Shown here piece by piece: positions 46,634 to 55,716 of a stretch of 64,000 nucleotides of DNA (its first letter is position 1; every line of letters begins with the position of its first letter). Position numbers and translations under genes: made by a program. The DNA comes from Bacteroides zoogleoformans (GTDB lineage Bacteria; Bacteroidota; Bacteroidia; Bacteroidales; Bacteroidaceae). The stretch lies in contig NZ_CP027231.1 of assembly GCF_002998435.1 (NCBI RefSeq), positions 1,963,001-2,027,000 of the forward strand. The letters run 5' to 3'. The notes beneath the pieces are model-generated. The model was given only the letters and a program-made list of their open reading frames with translations, did no database searches and had not been told where the DNA came from.

Positions 46634-46710
46634 CTGATGAGCAAACTGTATTTTGAAAAGATTGCTTCCGTTGCTTTCTGATTGTAAGTTAAATAAAGTT
46701 ATTGGGTGGC

Positions 46711-49575
46711 TCAGTGTGCCTGAAGCCAGTTTTTTCCCCATCCGCAATCGGCCCTCAGGGGTACGAGCATGCGATATGCCTGTTCCATCTCCTCGATTAC
46801 AATTTTCTGTACGAGCTCTTTTTCGGCTTCCGGAACGCTGAAATTCAATTCGTCGTGCACTTGCAGAATCATCTTTGCTTTCAGATTGTTACTTTGAAAA
46901 CGCCCGTAGATGCGCGACATGGCCACTTTGATGATATCGGCTGCGCTTCCTTGTATGGGAGCGTTGATGGCATTCCGTTCGGCATAGCCCCTCACAACGG
47001 CATTTCTTGAGTTGATGTCGGGCAGGAAGCGCTTGCGGCGGAAGATGGTTTCCACGTATCCGTTTTCGCGTGCCACTTGGATACTTTTGTCCATGTATTC
47101 CTTAACCTGCGGATAGGTTTCGAAATATCCGTCAATCAGTTCTTTGGCTTCCTGCCGGGAGACGTCCATACGTTCGGCCAGTCCGAAGACGGAGATGCCG
47201 TAGATGATGCCGAAGTTGGCGGTTTTGGCTTTTCGGCGCATGTCGGCGGTCACCCGGTTTATGTCTTGCTTATATATCTTGGCGGCGGTGGCGGCATGGA
47301 TGTCGTGCCCGCTGCAAAAAGCGTCTGTCATGTTTTTGTCTCCGCTCAGATGGGCCATGATGCGCAGTTCTATCTGCGAGTAGTCGGCAGAGAAAAATTC
47401 GCAGCCGTCGTCGGGGATGAAAGCCTTGCGAATCTCCTTCCCGTCTTCGTCGCGGATGGGGATGTTCTGCAAGTTGGGATTGCTGGAGCTGAGTCGTCCG
47501 GTGGCTGTTACGGCTTGGTTGAACGAGGTGTGTATGCGCCCCGTGCGCGGGTTGATGAGTTGGGGAAGACTGTCGATGTAGGTGCTCAGCAATTTCTTCA
47601 GTCCGCGGTATTCCAATATCTTGTCGATGATTGCATGTTTGCCGCGATGGCTTTGCAGCACCTCTTCGGAAGTGACGTATTGCCCGGTTTTGGTCTTCTT
47701 GGCTTTCTCCACGATTCGCAGCTTGTCAAACAGGATTTCGCCCACCTGCTTGGCCGAACTGATGTTGAACGTTTCTTTGGCCATTTCGTAGATGTCCTTT
47801 TCAATCTCTTGCAGGCGCACGGTGAAGTGTTCGGACGATTGCTTCAGGGCTTCGGTGTCAATCCGCACGCCATTGGTCTCCATGTGTACGAGTACAGGCA
47901 CAAGCGGCATCTCTATCTCGTGGAACAGGTGTTCGGCGCCTTGCTCTTTCAATTCTTTCTCCAGCACGTTTTTCAGTTTCAGGGTGATGTCGGCGTCTTC
48001 GCAGGCATAGCGGTAGACATCGCAGGGTGGGAGGTCGCGCATGCTTTTTTGGTTTTTGCCTTTCGGCCCAATCAGTTCGTCGATATGGATGGTGCGGTAG
48101 TGCAGGTAGATTTCCGCCAGATAGTCCATGTTGTGGCGCAACTCCGGTTGGAGCACATAGTGGGCGAGCATGGTGTCGAACAACGGACCTTTGACGCAGA
48201 CTCCGTAATTCCAAAGGACAATCATGTCATACTTGATATTTTGTCCCACCTTCATGGATTTCTCGTTTTCGTAGACAGGACGAAGCTCATTCACTATTTT
48301 TAAGGCTTCTTCACGATTGGCAGGAACGGGGATGTAGTAGGCGCGGTTTTCGGCATCGCTGAAGCTCATTCCTACCAGTTCGGCTTCCATCGGCTCGGTT
48401 CCGGTGGTTTCCGTGTCTATCGCGAGAATTTCCGTTGTAAGTAACTTTTGAATAATTTCTCTTCTTTTCTCTTCTGTATCAATAAGTTGATAGTCCGTGT
48501 CGAGCGTTTCTAACCGTGCGAGATTTGAATTTTCAGATTCACCCGTCCAATTGCCCGCAGAATTTGCAAACAAATCGCCTTGAACGGGAGCGTTGTTTTC
48601 GGAACCGGTGTCGGTTTGCGGTCGGGCAAACAGCGTTCCGGCAAAAAGGTCGGGTGCGGAGACAGAGGCCGGGGATGGGGAAGAAGCAGAAGCTGCGTTT
48701 CCTTTTTTCAACACCCGGTCGATGAGGGTGCGGAATTCCAACTCTTCGAAAATCTTACGTAGTTCTTCTTCGTCCGGTTCTTCGCGCACGAGCGAGTGCA
48801 TGTCGAGTGCAACGGGCACATCGGTCTTGATGGTGGCGAGGAATTTGGAGAAAAGGATCTGCTCCCGGTTTGTTTCCACTTTGGTTTTCAGTGCGCCTTT
48901 CAGTTGGTCGGTGTGTTCCAGCAGGTTTTCAATGCTGTCGAATTCGGCGATGAGCTTTTGTGCGGTTTTTTCTCCTACGCCCGGACAGCCGGGGATGTTG
49001 TCGGAAGCGTCGCCCATCAGTCCCAGCATGTCGATGACTTGAAGGGTAGACCGTATGTCGAATTTTGCCTTCACCTCTTCCACGCCCATCACTTCGAAGC
49101 CGCCGCTATGCTTGGGGCGGTACATGAATACGTTGTCCGATACCAGTTGGCCGTAGTCCTTGTCGGGGGTCATCATGTAGGTGGCGATGCCTTGCCTGCC
49201 TGCTTCGGTGGCAAGCGTGCCTATCACATCGTCGGCTTCGTAGCCGGGCACTTCCAGAATGGGGATGCGGTAGGCGCGGATGATGTCCTTTATAATAGGT
49301 ACTGACAGGCGGATGGCTTCGGGCGTCTCTTCCCGTTGTGCCTTGTACTGTTCGTAGGCTTCGTGGCGGAAGGTGGGACCCGCGGGGTCGAAGGCCACTC
49401 CTATGTGGGTGGGATTTTCTTTCTTCAGTACCTCTTCCAAGGTGTTGACGAAGCCCAGAATGGCCGATGTGTTGAATCCCTTTGAATTGATTCTCGGATT
49501 CTTTATGAACGCGTAGTAGGCCCGGTATATCAGCGCATAGGCATCAAGCAGAAACAGTTTATCGGTAGTTTTCAT
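46711..49575 (-). CDS. polA: DNA polymerase I
   Basis: A 954-residue PolA with all three parts. Residues 1-290 are the 5'-3' flap nuclease (FLLDAYALIYRAYYAF, GYEADDVIGTLA, GDASDNIPGCPGVGEKTA). Residues about 370-560 are a DnaQ-like 3'-5' exonuclease with an intact first motif (EILAIDTETTGTEP), so proofreading is likely. The rest is the family A polymerase (FFSADYSQIELRIMAHLSGD, RRKAKTANFGIIYGISVFGL, VHDELNFSV). A Ser/Ala-rich linker lies between the first two parts. It is divergent from the polyprenyl synthase gene. Confidence 0.97.
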   Translation of the reverse strand: MKTTDKLFLLDAYALIYRAYYAFIKNPRINSKGFNTSAILGFVNTLEEVLKKENPTHIGVAFDPAGPTFRHEAYEQYKAQREETPEAIRLSVPIIKDIIRAYRIPILEVPGYEADDVIGTLATEAGRQGIATYMMTPDKDYGQLVSDNVFMYRPKHSGGFEVMGVEEVKAKFDIRSTLQVIDMLGLMGDASDNIPGCPGVGEKTAQKLIAEFDSIENLLEHTDQLKGALKTKVETNREQILFSKFLATIKTDVPVALDMHSLVREEPDEEELRKIFEELEFRTLIDRVLKKGNAASASSPSPASVSAPDLFAGTLFARPQTDTGSENNAPVQGDLFANSAGNWTGESENSNLARLETLDTDYQLIDTEEKRREIIQKLLTTEILAIDTETTGTEPMEAELVGMSFSDAENRAYYIPVPANREEALKIVNELRPVYENEKSMKVGQNIKYDMIVLWNYGVCVKGPLFDTMLAHYVLQPELRHNMDYLAEIYLHYRTIHIDELIGPKGKNQKSMRDLPPCDVYRYACEDADITLKLKNVLEKELKEQGAEHLFHEIEMPLVPVLVHMETNGVRIDTEALKQSSEHFTVRLQEIEKDIYEMAKETFNISSAKQVGEILFDKLRIVEKAKKTKTGQYVTSEEVLQSHRGKHAIIDKILEYRGLKKLLSTYIDSLPQLINPRTGRIHTSFNQAVTATGRLSSSNPNLQNIPIRDEDGKEIRKAFIPDDGCEFFSADYSQIELRIMAHLSGDKNMTDAFCSGHDIHAATAAKIYKQDINRVTADMRRKAKTANFGIIYGISVFGLAERMDVSRQEAKELIDGYFETYPQVKEYMDKSIQVARENGYVETIFRRKRFLPDINSRNAVVRGYAERNAINAPIQGSAADIIKVAMSRIYGRFQSNNLKAKMILQVHDELNFSVPEAEKELVQKIVIEEMEQAYRMLVPLRADCGWGKNWLQAH

Positions 49576-49638
49576 ACATTTATTCCTCTTTTTTCATGGT
49601 AAAAGTACAAAAAAATACGGTATTAACCGTTTTATTGT

Positions 49639-49646
49639 TATTTTTG
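49639..49646 (+). promoter_or_regulatory. Promoter -7 box for the polyprenyl synthase
   Basis: TATTTTTG lies 17 bases before the start codon. Confidence 0.5.
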
Positions 49647-49663
49647 TGGGCAAATAGCGACGC

Positions 49664-50638
49664 ATGGACCATTCTTCACTTATAAAATCTCCGATATCCG
49701 AGGAATTGGAAGACTTCAAGGAGCTTTTTGAAAGTTCGCTCTCCAGTTCCAATCTTTTGCTGAACAGCGTCATCGCGCATATCCGGCAGAAGAACGGGAA
49801 GATGATGCGCCCCATTCTGGTGCTTTTGTCTGCAAAGCTATATGGCAATGTCTGCCCTGCAACCCTCCATGCCGCAGTTTCTCTGGAGCTGCTTCACAAT
49901 GCCAGTCTGGTGCACGACGATGTGGTGGACGAGAGTACCGAACGTCGCGGGCAGCTTTCCGTCAATGCCATTTTTAATAATAAGGTGGCCGTGTTGTCGG
50001 GCGATTTCCTGCTGGCAACGGCATTGGTGCAGGTGGCCATGACTCGTAACCACGATATTATAGGTATCGTCTCCGCTTTGGGGCGCGACTTGGCCGATGG
50101 CGAACTTCTGCAACTTTCCAACGTCAGCAATCCGCAATTTTCCGAAACTGTTTATTTCGACGTGATACGTAAGAAGACGGCCGTGCTCTTTGCCGCTTGT
50201 ACAAAGGCAGGCGCGCTTTCGGTAGGTGCCGATGCCGAAAAGGTTGAGTTGGCGCGTCTGTTCGGCGAGTATGTCGGTCTCTGTTTTCAGATCAAGGATG
50301 ATATTTTCGATTATTTCGATAGCAAGGAGATAGGTAAGCCTACCGGAAACGATATGTCGGAGGGAAAGCTGACGTTGCCGGCGCTCCATGTGCTGAATAC
50401 CGTGAAGGATGAAGCGATGCGCGAACTTGCCGTAAGGGTTAAAAACGGACAGGCCACTTCGGATGAGATAGTCCGTTTGATTGAGTTCACCAAGCAGCAC
50501 GGCGGAATTGAATATGCCTTGCAGACCATGTATGCTTATAAAGAAAAGGCGCTTTCGCTGCTGGCTTCCATGCCCGATACGGATGTCAAAGCCGCACTTG
50601 CCGCCTATCTGGATTATGTGGTGGAGCGGGAGAAATAG
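49664..50638 (+). CDS. Polyprenyl diphosphate synthase (long chain)
   Basis: A 324-residue trans-prenyltransferase. The first Asp-rich motif is LVHDDVVDESTERRG and the second is IKDDIFDYFD; GKMMRPILVLLSAK is the IPP-binding Arg region. The residues before the first Asp motif (LLHNASLVHDD) are small, which permits long chains, so an octaprenyl-like product for menaquinone is likely. The last 25 bases overlap the 3' end of the convergent DUF1266 gene. Confidence 0.92.
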   Translation: MDHSSLIKSPISEELEDFKELFESSLSSSNLLLNSVIAHIRQKNGKMMRPILVLLSAKLYGNVCPATLHAAVSLELLHNASLVHDDVVDESTERRGQLSVNAIFNNKVAVLSGDFLLATALVQVAMTRNHDIIGIVSALGRDLADGELLQLSNVSNPQFSETVYFDVIRKKTAVLFAACTKAGALSVGADAEKVELARLFGEYVGLCFQIKDDIFDYFDSKEIGKPTGNDMSEGKLTLPALHVLNTVKDEAMRELAVRVKNGQATSDEIVRLIEFTKQHGGIEYALQTMYAYKEKALSLLASMPDTDVKAALAAYLDYVVEREK

Positions 50639-51342
50639 GCTCGTCGGAACGGTGTGCACATCCACGGACTTTCTGTATTTCTCGTCGCAGTGCAGTAACA
50701 TTCAATAACGTTTCTGAATTTTTTCTCACCGGGATAGTTTACCGCTTGTCCCAATAGGTAGCTTTTGCCTATCTCTTCCCAAGATGCGAAGTATTCGCGG
50801 CACTTCTTGTCGGAAAATTCGATGTATTCCCATGCTTCTTGCTCGCTAATCAGGCGGCAATCGTAGGCCGTGCGCGATAGCTTTATTATTTTGCCCAAGT
50901 CCCAAGCCAATATGCCGCGCTGCAAGTCCTCGTTTGTTATGCTGATTTTGCCGTGTAGCCGGATGTGCCGGAAGGAGATGTCCAGATTCCTGCAATAGTG
51001 TACCAATCGTTCAATGCCTATGAACTTCTTCCTGATGGCCGCTTCCCGTTGGGTTTCGTCGCAGTGCGACAAGTATAAGGGGAGCATGATGTCGTATGCG
51101 CTTCGTTCGCCTTCTTCTTTCAGGAAGTGCATTAGGGGCGGCAGTTGGATTGAGCTTTCGATGTTGTTGGCCGACAGGATTTTTCCAAGCGATTGCCGAT
51201 TGGCTCCGGTAGTCAGGCTGTTTGTATAAAATCCATACTGTTCTCCGGCCATCAGTCCGGTGAATAAGGCGTGCAACTTGTCAGAGCCTGCAATTCCGGG
51301 TTGCGGGTTGGCATTGAAAGGTAATGAATTTATTGTTTCCAT
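50614..51342 (-). CDS. DUF1266-domain protein
   Basis: A 242-residue soluble protein. The C-terminal half has the DUF1266 pattern: GILAWDLGKIIKLSRTAYD, ISEQEAWEYI and FASWEEIGKSYLLGQAVNY. The N-terminal half (HALFTGLMAGEQYGFYTNSL) is all-alpha. Function of the family is unknown. The start at 51342 (METINSLPFN) is preferred to a GTG at 51447, which would lie inside a highly structured leader. The gene overlaps the polyprenyl synthase 3' end by 25 bases, tail to tail. Confidence 0.78.
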   Translation of the reverse strand: METINSLPFNANPQPGIAGSDKLHALFTGLMAGEQYGFYTNSLTTGANRQSLGKILSANNIESSIQLPPLMHFLKEEGERSAYDIMLPLYLSHCDETQREAAIRKKFIGIERLVHYCRNLDISFRHIRLHGKISITNEDLQRGILAWDLGKIIKLSRTAYDCRLISEQEAWEYIEFSDKKCREYFASWEEIGKSYLLGQAVNYPGEKKFRNVIECYCTATRNTESPWMCTPFRRAYFSRSTT

Positions 51343-51371
51343 ACTCTTGATATTTAGCCTATTATCAAAAG

Positions 51372-51547
51372 GCGTGAGAACTGTTGCCCTATATTTTTCT
51401 CGAGGTTTCAGCAAAAACCCTTTACGAAATATAAGCAACAGTCTCACGCGCTATTCGATATATAACAAGAGTATATACGTGAAAGTACGTGAGACCCGTT
51501 TGCTTATTACCTTTCGTAAATGAAATTTTGCTGAATTCCGAGAAAAA
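51372..51547 (-). promoter_or_regulatory. Structured mRNA leader with two alternative stems
   Basis: Transcript order: segment A (51547-51488), segment B (51449-51394), segment C (51387-51372). A and B are complementary over about 55 bases with gaps. The first part of B (GCGTGAGACTGTTGC) is also complementary to C (GCAACAGTTCTCACGC, one bulge). B-C is followed by CTTTTG only 30 bases before the start codon, as in a terminator. A-B and B-C exclude each other, the plan of an attenuator or riboswitch. A six-codon frame (MAFWLI) lies just after the predicted transcription start. Confidence 0.5.
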
Positions 51548-51610
51548 GATAATAAATGAAACGTTCTCTGATACACTATATTAGCCAAAACGCCATTGGC
51601 CCTTATGTCA

Positions 51611-51618
51611 CAAAGGTA
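51611..51618 (-). promoter_or_regulatory. Promoter -7 box of the DUF1266 leader
   Basis: TACCTTTG on the minus strand, giving a leader of about 260 bases. Confidence 0.6.
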
Positions 51619-51703
51619 AGGTTTTTTTTTGATTATTCCTATTTAACGGCTGTTTAAATTTTTGTTCAACAAACTTTTGAAACCGTTTACCTGTTTTGTG
51701 CTG

Positions 51704-52606
51704 TTAAAAGAATTTTATCTCCTCGCCTTTGATTTCGGACAGCAGCAGATTGGCGAGACGGCTTGTGCCTAAACGGAACAGGCTGTTGTTCAGCCACTCT
51801 TCGCCAAGTACTTCCTTGACAATGCTGTAGTAAATCAGTGCGTCGTTCACGGTGTTGATGCCTCCTGCAGGCTTGAATCCGATCTTGTTTCCGGTCAGCG
51901 CATGATATTCCTTGATGGCTTGGCACATCACGTAGGCGGCTTCGGGCGTGGCGGCAGGTTGCTGTTTGCCGGTGGAGGTCTTGATGAAGTCGGCGCCGGC
52001 ATACATGGACAGGATGGAGGCTTTCTTTATGTTGGAGGCTGTCTGCAAGGCTCCGGTTTCGAGAATCACTTTCAGGTGCTTTTCTTTGCAGGCGGCTTTC
52101 AGTTCCTGTATCTCGTCGCACATGGTTTCGTAGTCTCCGGCAAGGAACTTGCCCACCGAAATCACGATGTCTATCTCGTCGGCGCCTTCCATCACGGCCA
52201 TTGCCGTTTCGGCCACCTTTACTTCGATGAAAGTCTGCGAGGAGGGGAAACCGCCCGATACGCAGGCGATGTTTACGTCCTCCACTTCCAGCGTGTCCCT
52301 TACGATTTCGGCGAAGTTGGGATATACGCAGATGGCGGCCACGTTCTTCAGGTCGGGAAATTCGTTGTCGAATTGGTTCACTTTCCGGGTGAACTTCATG
52401 ACGCTTTCATCGCTGTCCTCGGTTCGGAGCGTAGTCAGGTCGATGCAGTTGAAGAGGAATTTCTTCACGTCGGGCGTATTGTTTGCAGGCACTTTCTCTG
52501 CAACGATTTTGGCTACTTGTGCAGCTACTTCTGCATCGTTCATCCGGGTGTTGTACTTGGCCAGAGTGGCTTCGTACTTGTTTTGCGTAGACTCAGTTTT
52601 TTCCAT
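51704..52606 (-). CDS. deoC: Deoxyribose-phosphate aldolase
   Basis: A 300-residue DeoC of the longer type, splitting 2-deoxyribose-5-phosphate to glyceraldehyde-3-phosphate and acetaldehyde. The TIM barrel shows AAICVYPNFAEIV, ACVSGGFPSSQTFIEVKV, DEIDIVISVGKFLAG, LKVILETGAL, and the Schiff-base Lys in AGADFIKTSTGKQ. GFKPAGGINTVNDAL gives the second active-site Lys. It overlaps the upstream mazG-like gene by 14 bases; both are part of a leftward dtd-mazG-deoC run. Confidence 0.95.
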   Translation of the reverse strand: MEKTESTQNKYEATLAKYNTRMNDAEVAAQVAKIVAEKVPANNTPDVKKFLFNCIDLTTLRTEDSDESVMKFTRKVNQFDNEFPDLKNVAAICVYPNFAEIVRDTLEVEDVNIACVSGGFPSSQTFIEVKVAETAMAVMEGADEIDIVISVGKFLAGDYETMCDEIQELKAACKEKHLKVILETGALQTASNIKKASILSMYAGADFIKTSTGKQQPAATPEAAYVMCQAIKEYHALTGNKIGFKPAGGINTVNDALIYYSIVKEVLGEEWLNNSLFRLGTSRLANLLLSEIKGEEIKFF

Positions 52607-52934
52607 GGTCTTTCAGTTTTGGGTTATTGATATGTCTCGTTTGGTCACGTTTGGTTTTCTTTTCAAGGTTGCGGGCAAAGGCTTCGGTCAGGTTCACGCC
52701 CGTCTGGTTGGCAATGCAGAGCAGCACCCAGAGCACATCGGCCATTTCGTCGCCGAGGTTGTTTTTTTCGCCTTCCTTGAAGGATTGGTCGCCGTATCTG
52801 CGTGCCATGACGCGGGCCATTTCGCCCACTTCCTCGGTCAGTACGGCCATATTGGTGAGTTCGCTGAAGTAGCGCACTCCGTATTCCTTTATCCAAGCAT
52901 CCACTTGTTGCTGTGCTTCTTCCAGTGTCATCAT
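52593..52934 (-). CDS. MazG-like nucleotide pyrophosphohydrolase
   Basis: A 113-residue all-alpha NTP pyrophosphohydrolase. The EExxE...DExxD signature is visible as LTEEVGEMARVMAR and NLGDEMADVLWVLLCIAN, the metal-binding set of the MazG/dUTPase superfamily. The end is charged. It probably cleans the nucleotide pool. The start (two Mets at 52934 and 52931) overlaps the dtd stop, and its own end overlaps deoC, so the three genes are translationally coupled. Longer frames upstream are shadows of dtd. Confidence 0.88.
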   Translation of the reverse strand: MMTLEEAQQQVDAWIKEYGVRYFSELTNMAVLTEEVGEMARVMARRYGDQSFKEGEKNNLGDEMADVLWVLLCIANQTGVNLTEAFARNLEKKTKRDQTRHINNPKLKDHGKN

Positions 52935-53383
52935 TCCTTGTTTTTTGTATCCATGCAGATGGTTACCGGACCATCGTTCAGCAGTTCCACTTTCATGTCC
53001 GCTCCGAAGCGGCCTGTGCCCACCTCTTTGCCCAGCGCCGTGCTCAGTTCCCGGCAGAACAGCTCGTAGAGGGGGATGGCTGTTTCCGGCCGGGCTGCCC
53101 GTATGTACGAGGGGCGGTTGCCTTTCTTGGTCGAGGCGTGCAGCGTGAACTGGCTGATTACCAGTATGTCGCCGCCGGTTTCGATGACGGACTTGTTCAT
53201 CACCCCTTGTTCGTCGTCGAATATGCGCAGGTTCACGATTTTCTTGCAGAGCCAGTCGATGTCGTCCTTTCCGTCGGCTTCCTCGATGCCCAGCAGTACC
53301 AGAAGTCCCTTTCCGATGGCCGATTTGCAAGCCCCGTCTATGCTGACGGAGGCGTGTCCGGTGCGTTGTATCACTACTCTCAT
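52931..53383 (-). CDS. dtd: D-aminoacyl-tRNA deacylase
   Basis: A 150-residue DTD that frees tRNA from wrongly attached D-amino acids. MRVVIQRTGHASVSIDG opens the protein; SQFTLHASTKKGNRPSY contains the SQFTL motif with the active-site Thr/Gln; the C-terminal GTGRFGADMKVELLNDGPVT has the cross-subunit Gly-x-Pro equivalent (NDGPVT). The frame is open to 53509, but the TAACTTTG box at 53411-53418 and the Met at 53383 define the start. Confidence 0.95.
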   Translation of the reverse strand: MRVVIQRTGHASVSIDGACKSAIGKGLLVLLGIEEADGKDDIDWLCKKIVNLRIFDDEQGVMNKSVIETGGDILVISQFTLHASTKKGNRPSYIRAARPETAIPLYELFCRELSTALGKEVGTGRFGADMKVELLNDGPVTICMDTKNKE

Positions 53384-53410
53384 GCTGTTTGTTTTCCTTT
53401 TTTGAACAGG

Positions 53411-53418
53411 CAAAGTTA
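53411..53418 (-). promoter_or_regulatory. Promoter -7 box for dtd
   Basis: TAACTTTG on the minus strand, 28 bases before the chosen start; it excludes the longer frame. Confidence 0.6.
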
Positions 53419-53490
53419 CAAATAAATTCGTTGTGTTGCGTGGCTTTTGCCCTACGATTTTATCATCTCTGTTTTCTGCTTTGACAGGGG

Positions 53491-53600
53491 CAAGTGCCTG
53501 TCGTGGCAAACACTTGTGTCTGTTCTGTCGGATGCTTGTGTCTGTCGGCTTGGATGCTTGTGTTTGTCACGGCAGGGGCTTGTATCTGTCGGGAACGGCC
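53491..53600. repeat. 22-bp tandem repeat, five units, between dtd and uvrC
   Basis: Units start at 53491, 53513, 53535, 53557 and 53579, exactly 22 bases apart. The core is CTTGTGTCTGTC (first unit CAAGTGCCTGTC); the other ten bases vary. The same core occurs in the array at 16923-16988, 36 kb away. Confidence 0.88.
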
Positions 53601-53650
53601 TGCAGGGGGCTTGTGGAGGGGGTAGGTGAGGAGGAGGAAAGGGGATTTTC

Positions 53651-53807
53651 AGACGCAGATGGCACGGATGACGCAGATTTAAAGTAAAAAGATACAAGGG
53701 GGATATAAGAGAAAACCGGAAAACCGGAAGAAAGAAACCGGGGCTTCCATGTGGGAACCACAGCGAGGCGAAATAAAAAATCTGCGTCATCCGTGCCATC
53801 TGCGTCT
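53651..53807. repeat. Large palindrome with GGCACGGATGACGCAGATT core (copy B)
   Basis: Two perfectly complementary 30-base arms (53651-53680 and 53778-53807) enclose 97 bases. Each arm is itself repetitive: CGCAGAT, GGCACGGAT, GACGCAGAT. It lies after uvrC in the direction of transcription. Confidence 0.8.
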
Positions 53808-53858
53808 AAAGAATTTACTTTCCTCAGCCTGCAAACAGGTTGATTATCATGCTGATAA

Positions 53859-55712
53859 TCAATCAATTATGTCTTCGAAATGTTTCCTTATGATGTCGGC
53901 TTTCGCCTTGCCCGCCACGGCTGCCAGCTCCTCGTGCGAGGCTTCCCGTATGCGCTTCACGCTCTTGAAGTGTTTGAGCAGCGCCGATTTGGTTTTCTCC
54001 CCTATGCCTTTTATCTCGTCCAGCGCCGAAGCTATCTGGCGCTTGCTTCGTTTGTCGCGGTGGAAAGTGATGGCGAAGCGGTGCACTTCGTCTTGAATCT
54101 GCGTCAGGAGGCGGAAGAGCGGAGAGTTCTGTTTCAGGCCGATGGTTTGGGGAGGGAAGCCGTAGAGCAGTTCCGAAGTGCGGTGTTTGCCATCTTTGGC
54201 AAGCCCGGCAATGGGAATGTTCAGCCGCAACTCGTCCGTCACCTCTTTTACGGCGCTCATTTGCCCTTTTCCGCCGTCGGTGATGAGGAGGTCGGGCAGG
54301 GGAGTGTTCTCTTCTATGGCGCGCCGGTAACGCCTTCTGACGACCTCTTTCATCGAGGCGTAATCGTCCGGCCCTTCCACGGTCTTGATGTTGTATTTCC
54401 GGTAATCCTTCTTCGAGGGTTTTCCTTTCACGAACACCACGCATCCGGCCACGGGGTCGGAGCCTTGGATGTTCGAGTTGTCGAAGCATTCTATCCGCAT
54501 CGGAAGGCGTTCGAGGTGCAGTTCTTGCTGAATTTCCTTGAGCAGGCGCACGGTTCGTTGCTCCGGATTCAGCTTTTCCGATTGTTTCAGCCGGTCGGCC
54601 TTGTATTGCTTCACGTTCAGGGTGGAGAGTTCCAGCAGTTTCTTCTTGTCGCCCCGTTGCGGAACGGTGAACGTCACGTCTTTCAGCTCCATGTCCGGCT
54701 CGAAAGGTACGATGATTTCGTGCGAAAGGCTCTTGTACCGTTCTCTCATCTCGATGATGCCCAAGCACAGCAGCTCCTCTTTCGTCTCGTTCAGCCGTTT
54801 CTTGTATTCAAACGTAAAGGCCTGATTGATGGCTCCGTTCGTGATGTGCAGGTAGTTGATGTAAGCCGATTTGCCGTCGCCGTCTTCCTCGATGGAGAAT
54901 ACGTCGATGTTGTGAAGCACGTTGCTCACCACCTCCGACTTCGCTCGGTAGTTCTCTATCAGCAGGTACTTCTCCTTTACTTTTTGCGCCTCCTCAAACC
55001 TCATCTCGGCGGCCAGTTCTTGCATCTGTCGCAGCATCATCCGCTCCACTTCCTGCGTGTTTCCTTTCAAGATTTCCTTTACCTCATCGATGTTTCTCAT
55101 GTATTCCTCGTGGCTCTGCCTGCCGATGCAAGGGCCTGCGCAATTCTTGATGTGATACTCCAGACAGACGTTGAATTTTCCGGCACGGATGTTCTCCGGC
55201 GAGAGGTTCAGATTGCATGTGCGCAGAGGGTACAGGTGTTTGATGAGGTCGAGCACCGCATACATGGATGGAACATGACTGTACGGCCCGTAGTAGGACG
55301 AGCCGTTGCGGATTATCTTCCGGGTCTTGAATACGCGCGGGAAATATTCGTTCTGCACGCAGATGCTGGGGTAGGTCTTGTCATCCTTCAGCAGCACGTT
55401 GTAGCGTGGCTTGTGTTTCTTTATCAGGTTGTTCTCCAGCAGCAGGGCATCCTCTTCCGTGTTCACCACGATGTATCGGATGTCGGCAATCTTGCTTACC
55501 AGCACCCGTGTTTTCCCCGGCTCGTGCTCGCGGTTGAAGTACGAGGAGACCCTTCGTTTCAGGTTCTTGGCCTTGCCTACGTATATAACGGTTCCTCCGG
55601 CATCTAAATATTGGTAAATGCCGGGGCTTTCGGGCAGGTTGGATACAATCAGCCGCAGGACTTCTCCTCTTGCCTCCCGATCTTGTTGTAAGGATGCCCT
55701 TGGGTCAATCAT
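53859..55712 (-). CDS. uvrC: Excinuclease ABC subunit C
   Basis: A 617-residue UvrC, which makes both incisions in nucleotide excision repair. GIY-YIG domain: GIYQYLDAGGTVIYVGKAKNLKRRVSS begins near residue 31. The UVR motif region lies near residue 210 (LRQMQELAAEMRFEEAQKVKEKY). The RNase H-like 5' nuclease domain carries ECFDNSNIQGSDPVAGCVVF and LLITDGGKGQ. Two helix-hairpin-helix motifs end the protein (IKGIGEKTKSALLKHFKSVK). It lies four bases after apt. Confidence 0.96.
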   Translation of the reverse strand: MIDPRASLQQDREARGEVLRLIVSNLPESPGIYQYLDAGGTVIYVGKAKNLKRRVSSYFNREHEPGKTRVLVSKIADIRYIVVNTEEDALLLENNLIKKHKPRYNVLLKDDKTYPSICVQNEYFPRVFKTRKIIRNGSSYYGPYSHVPSMYAVLDLIKHLYPLRTCNLNLSPENIRAGKFNVCLEYHIKNCAGPCIGRQSHEEYMRNIDEVKEILKGNTQEVERMMLRQMQELAAEMRFEEAQKVKEKYLLIENYRAKSEVVSNVLHNIDVFSIEEDGDGKSAYINYLHITNGAINQAFTFEYKKRLNETKEELLCLGIIEMRERYKSLSHEIIVPFEPDMELKDVTFTVPQRGDKKKLLELSTLNVKQYKADRLKQSEKLNPEQRTVRLLKEIQQELHLERLPMRIECFDNSNIQGSDPVAGCVVFVKGKPSKKDYRKYNIKTVEGPDDYASMKEVVRRRYRRAIEENTPLPDLLITDGGKGQMSAVKEVTDELRLNIPIAGLAKDGKHRTSELLYGFPPQTIGLKQNSPLFRLLTQIQDEVHRFAITFHRDKRSKRQIASALDEIKGIGEKTKSALLKHFKSVKRIREASHEELAAVAGKAKADIIRKHFEDIID

Positions 55713-55716
55713 TGGT

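Noticed and set aside
51260..51523. 87-codon plus-strand frame over the structured leader
   Set aside because: It is generated by the inverted repeats and the antisense of the DUF1266 start region.
53880..55607. 575-codon plus-strand frame
   Set aside because: Shadow of uvrC on the opposite strand; no recognisable domain.
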